Shown here: positions 44,823 through 53,709 of the stretch, piece after piece | Position numbering within the stretch: the first letter of the stretch is position 1 | How the letters are laid out: every line of letters starts with the position of its first letter | From: UBA6168 sp964423205 | Lineage (GTDB): Bacteria; Bacteroidota; Bacteroidia; Chitinophagales; Saprospiraceae | Assembly: GCA_964423205.1 (NCBI GenBank) | Contig: CAYRDX010000002.1 | Location: forward strand, 1 to 64,000 | DNA length: 64,000 nt | Direction of reading: 5' to 3' | Made by a program: the position numbers and the translations under genes | The notes under the pieces: generated by a model | Databases searched by the model: none | Told to the model about the DNA's origin: nothing | Seen by the model: the letters and a program-made list of their open reading frames with translations, nothing else

Positions 44823-46037
44823 ATGCACAAATTCATGTCAAGCGTCGGAAAAATAGAACATTTCATTGAAGACAAACAGCTAAGTCCGAATTTGCGGACC
44901 ATAGCCAGGAAAGTTTTTCAGAATGAAAGAATAACGCCGGAAGAAGGGCTCTTACTTTACCAGGAAGGAGAGCTCAGTTATCTCGGTATCCTTGCCAATT
45001 TTATACGCGAGTATAAACACGGAGACAATACTTATTTCAACCGCAATTTTCACATTGAACCCACCAATGTATGTGTGTATGATTGTAAGTTCTGTTCCTA
45101 TTCGCGGATGATAAAAAAGCGTGAAGAGGGCTGGGAGTACACCATGGATGACATGCTCAATATCGTTAAGGAATACGATAGACAGCCTGTGACTGAAGTG
45201 CATATAGTTGGGGGAGTGCTGCCGCAATACGATTTGGAATTTTACACCAGTTTATTTTCGGCAATCAAAGCACATCGTCCGGAATTGCACGTGAAAGCCC
45301 TTACGCCGGTGGAATACCATTATATATTTAAGAAGGCTAAGATCGGTTATGCAGAGGGCATGAAGAAAATGAAAGAGGCTGGACTGGACTCCATGCCGGG
45401 CGGCGGTGCTGAGATATTTGCTCCTGAAATAAGGGAAATCATTTGCAAAGACAAATGCACCGGAGAGCAGTGGCTGCAAATCCATGAAGAATGGCACAAA
45501 CTGGGCTGCCGCTCCAATGCTACCATACTTTATGGGCACATCGAAAAATTTGAGCACAGAATAGACCATCTGGAGCAACTCAGGCAGTTGCAGGATGCCA
45601 CTTCAGGGTTTCAGACTTTTATTCCCCTGAAATTCAGGAATCAGGACAATCAAATGTCGGATATTCCCGAAGTGTCGGTGGTGGAAGACCTGCGCAATTA
45701 CGCCATCAGCAGGATTTACCTCGACAATTTCGACCATATTAAAGCATACTGGCCAATGATTAGCCGCAATATTGCACAATTGGCCCTTGCGTTTGGTGTA
45801 GATGATATAGACGGAACGATTGACGATACCACCAAGATTTATTCCATGGCCGGTTCAGAAGAACAAAACCCGGCTATGAGTACCCGTGAGTTGGTGAATC
45901 TAATCAAACAGGTTGGCCGCAGGCCGATAGAAAGAGATACGTTGTACAATGTGATTCAGGACTATACCGAATTTGTCTTTGATGAGGAGCCAGTTTACAA
46001 AGGATATGTGGAATTGCCGGTGGTGCAGGATTCTTGA
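44823..46037 (+). CDS. mqnE: Aminofutalosine synthase (radical SAM)
   Basis: 404-residue radical S-adenosylmethionine enzyme of the futalosine route to menaquinone; it joins the MqnA product to adenosine to give aminofutalosine. The [4Fe-4S] cysteines C84-x3-C88-x2-C91 are in NVCVYDCKFCSYSR. Other family segments are EVHIVGGVLPQYDLEFY, VKALTPVEYHYIF, LDSMPGGGAEIFAPEIR and ATILYGHIEKFEHRIDHLEQLR. CofH and MqnC are related, but GGGAEIF and the MqnA neighbour favour MqnE. mqnA follows 259 bp downstream, separated by a CCACGGAG element. Confidence 0.93.
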   Translation: MHKFMSSVGKIEHFIEDKQLSPNLRTIARKVFQNERITPEEGLLLYQEGELSYLGILANFIREYKHGDNTYFNRNFHIEPTNVCVYDCKFCSYSRMIKKREEGWEYTMDDMLNIVKEYDRQPVTEVHIVGGVLPQYDLEFYTSLFSAIKAHRPELHVKALTPVEYHYIFKKAKIGYAEGMKKMKEAGLDSMPGGGAEIFAPEIREIICKDKCTGEQWLQIHEEWHKLGCRSNATILYGHIEKFEHRIDHLEQLRQLQDATSGFQTFIPLKFRNQDNQMSDIPEVSVVEDLRNYAISRIYLDNFDHIKAYWPMISRNIAQLALAFGVDDIDGTIDDTTKIYSMAGSEEQNPAMSTRELVNLIKQVGRRPIERDTLYNVIQDYTEFVFDEEPVYKGYVELPVVQDS

Positions 46038-46064
46038 CTCTGTGAAACTCAGCGTTTTTTTTTG

Positions 46065-46167
46065 AACCACGGAGGCACAGAGACACGGAGGTTCACGGAG
46101 TTTCTCTGTGGTTCTTAGTGCTCTCGGTGTCTCCGTGGGAAATAAACTCCTAAAGGCCTCCGTGGTT
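46065..46167. repeat. CCACGGAG-family intergenic element, copy 2
   Basis: Bounded by a perfect 11-bp inverted repeat AACCACGGAGG (46065-46075) and CCTCCGTGGTT (46157-46167). Inside are about four 8-bp CACGGAGG/CACAGAGA units and their complements. It lies between mqnE and mqnA. Confidence 0.85.
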
Positions 46168-46296
46168 TTAAAAAAAACGCAAAGAAAACACGGAGATTTG
46201 AATACCCCATTATTGATGAAGTTTATCAGTCTGAACCAAAGTAACCTCCTGAACCAATTACTTTTGCCTTTAACCAATTGATTTTTTACCAACCTG

Positions 46297-47064
46297 ATGA
46301 AATTAAAAGTAACAGCAGTAAGCTATTTGAATACCAAACCTTTCCTCTATGGCATCTTTAAAAGCCAGCTCAATGAGGAAATTGATTTGAAGCTGGACAT
46401 TCCCTCTGAATGTGCCCGGCGACTGGTTTCTGGAGATGCTGACCTCGGACTGGTTCCGGTAGCCGTGATACCTGAAATCAGCAACGCGCATATCATTTCC
46501 GACTACTGTATCGGTTCCACTTCTGAAGTTCGCACTGTTTGCATAGTTGCCGACCGGCCATTGGAAGAATTGCAGACCATTTACCTCGACTACCATTCCC
46601 GCACTTCCGTGGAACTCTGCCGGATTTTATTGAAAAACTTCTGGCAACTGGGCATCCAATTGATTCATGCACAGCCGGGTTTCGAGCAGATGATTGGCGA
46701 TAGGACTGGAGCACTTGTAATAGGTGACCGTGCCATCACCATTTCAGAAAAGCATTCATATTTCTATGACCTGGGGGAGGCTTGGCGGGCACATTCCGGA
46801 CTGCCATTCGTTTATGCGGCATGGGTCAGCAACCGGCCATTGGAGCAGGATTTTATCGACCGGTTTAACGCCGCACTCAAATTGGGAATCGACCATATTC
46901 CTCAATTAATGTTCATCCTGCCCTCCCCACAGCCGGGATTTGATCTCGAAAAATATTTCACAGAAAATATCAGCTATCGTCTGGACAGTGCCAAACGTGA
47001 AGGCTTATCTACATTCCTGTCCGAAATGGCAGGAGTGGGGCGTAAGCTGGCTGTCCACATGTAA
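46297..47064 (+). CDS. mqnA: Chorismate dehydratase
   Basis: 255-residue MqnA/MqnD-family periplasmic-binding-protein-like enzyme. It removes water from chorismate, the first step of futalosine menaquinone synthesis. Landmarks: VTAVSYLNTKPFLYG at the N-terminus, DADLGLVPVAVIPEI, YCIGSTSEVRTVCIVADRPLEEL, LDYHSRTSVELCRILL and ALVIGDRAI. The SAV-to-SYLNTKP start and the presence of mqnE next door favour MqnA over MqnD. TACTTTTG at 46259-46266 could be a -7 box, but it is also part of the heptamer-like motif there. Confidence 0.9.
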   Translation: MKLKVTAVSYLNTKPFLYGIFKSQLNEEIDLKLDIPSECARRLVSGDADLGLVPVAVIPEISNAHIISDYCIGSTSEVRTVCIVADRPLEELQTIYLDYHSRTSVELCRILLKNFWQLGIQLIHAQPGFEQMIGDRTGALVIGDRAITISEKHSYFYDLGEAWRAHSGLPFVYAAWVSNRPLEQDFIDRFNAALKLGIDHIPQLMFILPSPQPGFDLEKYFTENISYRLDSAKREGLSTFLSEMAGVGRKLAVHM

Positions 47065-47092
47065 AAACTTTCTTTAGAACGCCATTTCAACG

Positions 47093-47162
47093 AACAACGA
47101 ACAACTAACAACTAACAACAAACAACGAACAACGAACAACTAACAACTAACAACTAACAACT
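47093..47162 (+). repeat. Heptamer array, AACAACT type, 10 units
   Basis: Ten head-to-tail 7-mers AACAACN (T six times, G three times, A once) in unbroken phase over 70 bp. It fills the middle of the 126-bp mqnA-pepD spacer, 28 bp from each gene. Confidence 0.95.
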
Positions 47163-47190
47163 ATTCCTTACCCTAATACTTAATAAAACT

Positions 47191-48636
47191 ATGGAAATCA
47201 GAAATCTGGAACCCAAATCTTTGTGGAATCATTTTGCAGAACTCAACGCTGTGCCCCGCGCCTCCAAAAAAGAGGAAAGGGTGATCGCCTTTATAGTTGA
47301 TTTCGGAAAAAAGCTCGGCTTACCGGTCTCTGTCGATGAAACCGGCAACGTGTTGATTAAAAAACCGGCAAGCAAAGGCATGGAGGGGCGTTCTGTTGTT
47401 GCCCTTCAAAGTCACCTCGATATGGTACACCAGAAAAACGAAGACACGAAATTTGACTTCGATACGGAAGGTATCAAAATGGTGGTGGACAATGATTGGG
47501 TGAAAGCTAAAGGCACCACACTGGGCGCTGATAATGGGATCGGAGTAGCGGCTATTATGGCCATTCTTGCATCTGATGACATCCCACATCCGCCCATCGA
47601 AGCCTTGTTTACAATTGACGAAGAAACCGGCCTGACCGGTGCTCAGGGGCTCAAAGGTGGCGTGTTGAATGCCAGCATTTTATTGAACCTCGACACCGAA
47701 GACGATCGCGAACTGACCATCGGCTGTGCCGGTGGTATCGATGTAATGGGCAACGGAAGCTATGCAGAAGAAAAAACACCCGCTGGTATGTCGCCTTACC
47801 GGATTGGTGTGAAAGGCCTTACAGGTGGCCATTCCGGCATGGATATTCACCTCGGCCGCGGAAACGCCAACAAACTGATGAACCGCATACTGGCTGCAGC
47901 TGCAAAAGAATTTGGCCTGAGAGTTTCATCCATTGATGGGGGTGGCTTGCGCAATGCCATTCCAAGGGAATCCTTCGCCATCGTTGTTGTGCCTTCGGCA
48001 AATGAAAAGGCATTTTCCAATTTTGCAGTGGCGCAGCAAGGCATCCTGAAAGCAGAATACAGAACCACCGATCCGGAAATACAGGTAGTATTGGAAAAAA
48101 CGGAAACACCTGCTACTGTCATGGCTGAAAAAGACCAGTCGGCTTTGTTGAAAAGTATCTATGCCTGTCCGAACGGCATTTTCAGAATGAGCCCCGACAT
48201 CAAAGACCTGGTGCAAAGTTCCAATAACCTGGCCCGCATTATAGTGGGAGCAGGCAAATTCAGCGTGCAGAACCTGACCCGCAGCTCTGTGGAGACAGAG
48301 AAAATGGATGTGGTCAACGCCATCAAAAGCACTTTCGAACTTTGCGGCATGGAAATGAGCACCACCGAAGGTTACCCGGGTTGGACTCCTAATCCGGAAT
48401 CATCCATTGTAAAGTTGATGAGTGGATTGTACACCGAGATGTTTGCTGGCAAACCTCACGTGAATGCCTGTCATGCAGGACTGGAATGTGGTATTCTGGG
48501 CAAGCACTATCCCAAAATGGAGATGATTTCATTCGGTCCCAATATTCACGGTGCGCACAGTCCTGATGAAAAGGTTCAAATCAGCTCCGTGCAGAAGTTT
48601 TGGGGGTTCTTGCTGGAGACTTTGAAGAGGATTTAA
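47191..48636 (+). CDS. pepD: Aminoacyl-histidine dipeptidase (M20C)
   Basis: 481-residue cytoplasmic di-zinc dipeptidase that cuts Xaa-His and other dipeptides. Zinc and catalytic residues are visible: H75 and D77 in SHLDMV, D114 in GADNGIG, E144-E145 in DEETGLTG, plus GHSGMDIH in the dimerisation domain and the late HAGLECGIL segment. The length matches PepD. A ten-unit heptamer array precedes it and a CCACGGAG element follows, so it is probably a single-gene unit. Confidence 0.95.
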   Translation: MEIRNLEPKSLWNHFAELNAVPRASKKEERVIAFIVDFGKKLGLPVSVDETGNVLIKKPASKGMEGRSVVALQSHLDMVHQKNEDTKFDFDTEGIKMVVDNDWVKAKGTTLGADNGIGVAAIMAILASDDIPHPPIEALFTIDEETGLTGAQGLKGGVLNASILLNLDTEDDRELTIGCAGGIDVMGNGSYAEEKTPAGMSPYRIGVKGLTGGHSGMDIHLGRGNANKLMNRILAAAAKEFGLRVSSIDGGGLRNAIPRESFAIVVVPSANEKAFSNFAVAQQGILKAEYRTTDPEIQVVLEKTETPATVMAEKDQSALLKSIYACPNGIFRMSPDIKDLVQSSNNLARIIVGAGKFSVQNLTRSSVETEKMDVVNAIKSTFELCGMEMSTTEGYPGWTPNPESSIVKLMSGLYTEMFAGKPHVNACHAGLECGILGKHYPKMEMISFGPNIHGAHSPDEKVQISSVQKFWGFLLETLKRI

Positions 48637-48668
48637 GAGTCGAATCATTATTTTGACCAGGGTGACTT

Positions 48669-48816
48669 GGAGTTTTTAACCACGGAGAAACGGAGATCAC
48701 TAAGAACCACAGAGAATCATGAGGAGTTTTTAACCACGGAGAAACGGAGATCACTAAGAACCACAGAGATAACTCCGTGAACCTCCGTGGTTAAAAAAAA
48801 TTCTCCGTGGTTAAAA
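48669..48816. repeat. CCACGGAG-family intergenic element, copy 3, with 54-bp tandem duplication
   Basis: A 47-bp identical block occurs at 48669-48715 and 48723-48769 (period 54). Two inverted ends follow: CTCCGTGGTTAAAA at 48783-48796 and 48803-48816, complementary to TTTTAACCACGGAG in both direct copies. The whole can fold into alternative long stems. Confidence 0.88.
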
Positions 48817-49130
48817 GAGAGTCAGGTGATTCTCCCAACCCGGCACAGTTCCCCGAAACGAACACTCGATTTTTGGCGGCAGCACTGCTTTTTCCCGAAA
48901 ATTTTTCTTCCCTTCATCATCTAAATCATTGCATTTCTGTTACTTAAGGTTGTGAAAGCAATTTGCAAAACGCAGCGATTTGGTATTCTTCTTATACTGA
49001 TTCCACTTTGGCTAAAAATTTGCCATGTCTTCGGAGTTGAAAATCAACCGGGAAGACCAATTATTAGGTTTTAAGGAGTTGCTTTCCACAGTTTACATTG
49101 CATCCCGGAAACTGATAGTTTCAAATTATA
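48817..49130. other. Spacer before the M43 protease gene
   Basis: About 310 bp with no gene I can support. A short open frame from 49025 overlaps the start of the M43 gene and has no protein-like character. No clear promoter box found. Confidence 0.4.
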
Positions 49131-52100
49131 ATGTCCATGAACCGCATTACGCCAGCCATTGCTATTTGGGTATTGCTCAGTTTTTCTTTGTTTGCCCAGC
49201 AACATCCCACTTCCCAATCTTTTCATCCACATCGACCCTCATGTGCTTTTGATGAAATGAACTTCATTAATGGGCAATATAATCCTGATTTAGCAAAAGA
49301 AATTGAGTTCTACCTTAGAAAAGTTGTTCCTCAGCTATCAGCAACTGAAAACAGGGAGCTGCAAAATGTCCTGTTGAATATCCCCGTAGTTGTTCACATT
49401 ATACATGGAGGCGAAGCAATAGGGCAAGGCCGTAATATTTCAAGTGCCCAGGTAATGTCGCAAATGAATGTTCTGAACAAGGACTTTGCGGCTTTGAATT
49501 CCCAATTTGATAAGACTCCCCCTAAATGGACAACTGTACTTGGAGGAGCCAATATTCAGTTTTGTCTGGCGGCCAAAGATCCGGCCGGGAATGCAACTAC
49601 CGGTATTATGCGCTACAACATGGAAGTGACGGGCACTTCATGGAGCAATAACAACATCAATTCCACTATTAAGCCGGCCATACGGTGGGATCCTACCAAG
49701 TATCTAAACATATATGTGGGTGCCATTCCGGGAACAACAGCTGCAGGTGGGGTGGTCGGTTATTCGAACTATCCAACTGTATCTCAGGTTGGTACTGATC
49801 AGGATGGCTGTGTAATTGATTACCGGTGGTTTGGCGGCCCTGGTTTTGCAGTATCCGGCTGGGCCACGGTTACCCATGAAGTGGGGCACTATCTGGGTTT
49901 GCCACATCCCTTTCAGGGGAATTCTTGCACCAGTGATGACGGAATCAGTGATACTCCCAATATTGCAAAAGCAACCCGCGACCTCATCACCCTGGATTGT
50001 GAAAATGGTTATCCAACTGGTCCGGTGAGTTGTGGCAATGAGCACATGTACGTGAATTTCATGGATTATGTCTCTGAAAATTGCTACACCTCTTTTACGA
50101 AGGGTCAGATAAACCTCATGCGGTCTGTGCTGGATGGCACTTCTTCCGGATACAACTATGGCAGCAGGGCATCCTTGCTCAATAGTGCTCCTACTCAGTG
50201 CAACTTATTGACCTATGATGCCGGATTGACCAAAATACTTTCACCTGATAAGATTACCTGTACATCCGGTACCATTTCCCCGGTAGTGACCCTTAGGAAT
50301 TTTGGAAATGTCAACTTAAGCTCAGTTCTCATTATCCGTAAATTGAATGAAACTCCTTTAGATACCTTCAGGTGGACGGGTACATTAATTCCGGGAGCTA
50401 ATACCGATGTCACTTTACGGCCATTTACTCCGCCCAACGGCATCAATAAACTGACACTCTATACCTCTGCCCCGAATGGATTTGCTGACCAAAACACCAG
50501 TAACGACACGCTCTCCACACAAATTACCACATATATCAAAAAGGCGACTCCACTTATAGAGGACTTTGAAGGTGAAACGGCCTTTCCAACTACGGACGGC
50601 ATTTTTTCGCTCAATATTACTGGCGATGCCTATGTTTGGGAGTACAGCAACAATGTTTCCTCTTTTGGAAAGGGGTCGAAATCCGTTTCTTTCAATAACA
50701 GTGCAGGCCCGGTCGAAAACAGTCCGTATGGCACCATTGATGCTCTTATTACGCCTTATCTGGATTTGAGGGGAAAGACTAATACAACCCTGATGTTCGA
50801 TGTTGCTTACGCCCCGGATAGCTTTGGTTTTATCGATTCGCTTTTTGTGCTGTCAGCAAATAATTGTTCTGCTTTCTTCTCAAAATCACATTACCGTAAA
50901 GGCGGAAAGTCACTGGGCACGGCGCCATCAACGCTTCAGACCTTTGTGCCAAAACCTGATCAATGGCGCACGGAAATGATTGACCTAAGTGAGTACGATG
51001 GAGATTCGGCTCTGGCTATTGCCTTGGTAAATGCATCCGGCTGGGGTGCCCGTGTATATGTAGATAACATCAGGGTAGGCAGAGCTTGCAGTACTCTTAA
51101 AGCTAACCTGACAGCTGTAGCCACGGGATGTGGCACATGCATTGGAGAAGCTTCCGCCAACGTCACCGGGGGCAATGGTGCCTACCAATATGCCTGGAGC
51201 GCGGCAGGGTCAGGACAAGGAACAGCCACCGCCAAACAATTATGTGCAGGGACTGTGACTGTAACTGTGACTGATGCATTTGGCTGTACAGTTACTTCAT
51301 CAACAACGATTACCGGTAAACCGAAACCGGGTGGAACCTTAACCCTCACACATGAAACTTCCAACGGCGCTAAAAACGGCACAGCCACTGTATTGGGAAG
51401 CGGGGGTACACCACCTTATATTTTCAACTGGAGCACCGGAGCTACAGGTTCGAGTATTTCAGGACTTAGTCCAGGCAACTATTCAGTAAAAATTACAGAC
51501 CAGAATGTTTGTGATACCACTTTGAATTTTACGATCAATGCATTCACCTGCAGTCCCTTTTCTATTGGCTCAACGGTGAATCATGTATCCTGTAAGGGTG
51601 GTGCCAATGGCTCTCTGACTGCCAATCCCTCCGGAACAACAGGCCCCTTTACCTATGCCTGGAGCAATGGATTGAATGGACAATCCATTTCCGGACTCAT
51701 TGCCGGAACTTATACGGTCACTGTGACCAATGGCAGCAATTGCACTTCGACGGCATCCTTCACGATAAATGAGCCTCCGGTTTTAAACTTAACGGTTGGC
51801 TCAACACATGAAACGGCCTTTAACGCCAAGAACGGAACAGCTACTGCAAGTGCCTCCGGAGGAACACCAAATTACAGTTATAGCTGGAGCAATGGCGCGT
51901 CGGGGTCTTTTATCAGTAACCTTCCCCCTGGAATGTACACTGTGACAGCAACAGATGCTTCCGGTTGTACCAAAACGGGCGCAGTAACAGTAAACTCCTT
52001 CAATTGCGGTACTTTCACGAGTTCAATTAGCAGCACAAATATTGCGTGTTTTGGTACTAACACAGGAATAGCTTCCGCAATAGCCAGTGGTGGACAAACT

Positions 52101-53669
52101 CCATACAGTTATAACTGGAACAACGGTCTGAAAACACAGCAAATCAGTAATCTCGCGGCTGGAACCTATCAGGTAACGGTAAGCGACATGACCGGATGCA
52201 GTTCGACACATTCAGTTACCATTAGCCAGGCTTCCCAGCTTTTACTTAGCCTTAGCTCAACTTCAACAACAGGTCCGGGAAAAGCCGACGGTACGGCATC
52301 TGCCAGTGCATCAGGAGGAACTCCCAACTATACCTATCTGTGGAGCAACGGCTCAAAAACAGCCAACATAACCGGGCTTTCGCCAGGTAATTACACGGTT
52401 ACTGTCACTGATGCTGCTGGCTGTACTATTACTAAAGCAGTCAGTGTCAGTGGTACCAATTGTACGCTGGGAATTATGATGGCCTCTACCAATACTTCCT
52501 GTACACTGAATCCTGAAGGCTCTGCTGAAGTCACCCAGGTGTCAGGTGCAAATGGCAACATCACTTATAAATGGTCAACCGGCAGTAACCTGTTTTATAT
52601 AACAAAATTGGTGGCAGGCATGTACAGTGTCACGGTTACAGACGCAGCAGGTTGTGACCAGGTAGGTTCGGTAGAGGTAAAGTCCACCGACAATATAGCT
52701 CCCAGATTGGTACTCAGGAGTATGGATATTTTTGTCGATTCCACCGGAAAAGCAACAGTAAATCCAACCGCTTTGGCTGAAGGCACCACAGATAACTGCG
52801 GAGTGGTGAACTATACGGCAACTCCTTCCACTTTCGATTGTAGTAGTTTGGGTATCAGAAATGTTACCGTAAAAGCTACTGACGGGGCAGGCAACAATAC
52901 TTCAGGAGTTGTAAATGTGCGGGTGATTGACAATGTAAAACCGAAGATCAACTGCCCTCCAAATTATTCCCAAGCTGCTTGCCAAAACGTAACTTACCCA
53001 TTGCCGACCGCAACCGATAATTGCGGAACGCCGACTATTTCATTGGCAGGGGGACAATTATCTGGTTCAAAATTCCAAACCGGGACAACACGGGTGACTT
53101 GGAAAGCAGTAGATTTTGCAGGTAATGAATCGAGTTGTTTCTTTGATGTGACAGTGGGTGCCTCTCTAAAAGTGCAACTAACATCCATAACCCATGCAAC
53201 CAGCGGACAGGCCAATGGCAAAATCATTTTCTCGATTAGCGGCGGCACTTCACCCTACTCATTGACCTGGCTGAGAAATGGAAATCCGCTTCCTGAATTT
53301 GACCCCATGAAAGCACAAGCTGGCAATTATCAGATAGTAGTCAGTGACGCGGGGGGCTGTACAGAATTTTCTCAGCAGTTTACCGTTGAAAACCTGACCG
53401 GCACTTTTGAAAACGACAGCAATTACAGCCTGTCCATGTACCCAAATCCGGTAAATGACGTTTTACAGATTCATTTTGACTTCCCAGCTGCAGAACAACT
53501 GATTTTTACAATATTTGACCTGCATGGAAGGTTGTTGTCAAAAACTAAGTCCGGCGTTGCATCTGGCACTGTAGCTTTGACTGAATTTGAAAGCATGAAA
53601 CCCGGAGTTTATTGGTTGAAAATTGAAGCCGGCAACAAAATCCTGATGAAAAAAGTACTGAAATTGTAG
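49131..53669 (+). CDS. T9SS cargo metallopeptidase (M43 cytophagalysin type) with SprB and HYR repeats
   Basis: 1512-residue secreted protein. The signal peptide ends LFAQ. The catalytic domain (about 84-347) has the metzincin zinc motif H249-E250-x2-H253-x2-G-x2-H259 in THEVGHYLGLPH, followed by NFMDYVSENC with the Met-turn, as in M43 (pappalysin/cytophagalysin). Then come a CARDB-like domain (about 363-450), a jelly-roll adhesin-like domain (about 480-655), about seven SprB repeats (654-1187), two HYR/Ig-like domains (1187-1342), one more SprB repeat and a type A T9SS sorting domain (1432-1512, SMYPNPVNDVL...KVLKL). SprB repeats on a protease suggest surface attachment. The next gene is a second T9SS peptidase 40 bp away. 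Confidence 0.93.
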   Translation: MSMNRITPAIAIWVLLSFSLFAQQHPTSQSFHPHRPSCAFDEMNFINGQYNPDLAKEIEFYLRKVVPQLSATENRELQNVLLNIPVVVHIIHGGEAIGQGRNISSAQVMSQMNVLNKDFAALNSQFDKTPPKWTTVLGGANIQFCLAAKDPAGNATTGIMRYNMEVTGTSWSNNNINSTIKPAIRWDPTKYLNIYVGAIPGTTAAGGVVGYSNYPTVSQVGTDQDGCVIDYRWFGGPGFAVSGWATVTHEVGHYLGLPHPFQGNSCTSDDGISDTPNIAKATRDLITLDCENGYPTGPVSCGNEHMYVNFMDYVSENCYTSFTKGQINLMRSVLDGTSSGYNYGSRASLLNSAPTQCNLLTYDAGLTKILSPDKITCTSGTISPVVTLRNFGNVNLSSVLIIRKLNETPLDTFRWTGTLIPGANTDVTLRPFTPPNGINKLTLYTSAPNGFADQNTSNDTLSTQITTYIKKATPLIEDFEGETAFPTTDGIFSLNITGDAYVWEYSNNVSSFGKGSKSVSFNNSAGPVENSPYGTIDALITPYLDLRGKTNTTLMFDVAYAPDSFGFIDSLFVLSANNCSAFFSKSHYRKGGKSLGTAPSTLQTFVPKPDQWRTEMIDLSEYDGDSALAIALVNASGWGARVYVDNIRVGRACSTLKANLTAVATGCGTCIGEASANVTGGNGAYQYAWSAAGSGQGTATAKQLCAGTVTVTVTDAFGCTVTSSTTITGKPKPGGTLTLTHETSNGAKNGTATVLGSGGTPPYIFNWSTGATGSSISGLSPGNYSVKITDQNVCDTTLNFTINAFTCSPFSIGSTVNHVSCKGGANGSLTANPSGTTGPFTYAWSNGLNGQSISGLIAGTYTVTVTNGSNCTSTASFTINEPPVLNLTVGSTHETAFNAKNGTATASASGGTPNYSYSWSNGASGSFISNLPPGMYTVTATDASGCTKTGAVTVNSFNCGTFTSSISSTNIACFGTNTGIASAIASGGQTPYSYNWNNGLKTQQISNLAAGTYQVTVSDMTGCSSTHSVTISQASQLLLSLSSTSTTGPGKADGTASASASGGTPNYTYLWSNGSKTANITGLSPGNYTVTVTDAAGCTITKAVSVSGTNCTLGIMMASTNTSCTLNPEGSAEVTQVSGANGNITYKWSTGSNLFYITKLVAGMYSVTVTDAAGCDQVGSVEVKSTDNIAPRLVLRSMDIFVDSTGKATVNPTALAEGTTDNCGVVNYTATPSTFDCSSLGIRNVTVKATDGAGNNTSGVVNVRVIDNVKPKINCPPNYSQAACQNVTYPLPTATDNCGTPTISLAGGQLSGSKFQTGTTRVTWKAVDFAGNESSCFFDVTVGASLKVQLTSITHATSGQANGKIIFSISGGTSPYSLTWLRNGNPLPEFDPMKAQAGNYQIVVSDAGGCTEFSQQFTVENLTGTFENDSNYSLSMYPNPVNDVLQIHFDFPAAEQLIFTIFDLHGRLLSKTKSGVASGTVALTEFESMKPGVYWLKIEAGNKILMKKVLKL

Positions 53670-53709
53670 CAGCCAATGATCCGGACATATTCGGATTCAC
53701 CATAACCCG

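Noticed and set aside
45900..46292. 130-codon minus-strand frame across the mqnE-mqnA spacer
   Set aside because: It is built from the CCACGGAG element and the 3' end of mqnE, so it is low-complexity translation rather than a gene.
48669..48816. Direct repeats with intervening sequence, CRISPR-like at first sight
   Set aside because: Only two direct copies at 54 bp followed by inverted ends; the intervening 7 bp is far too short for a spacer.
49025..49252. 75-codon frame overlapping the start of the M43 gene
   Set aside because: It overlaps the signal peptide region of a well-supported gene in another frame and has no protein-like character.
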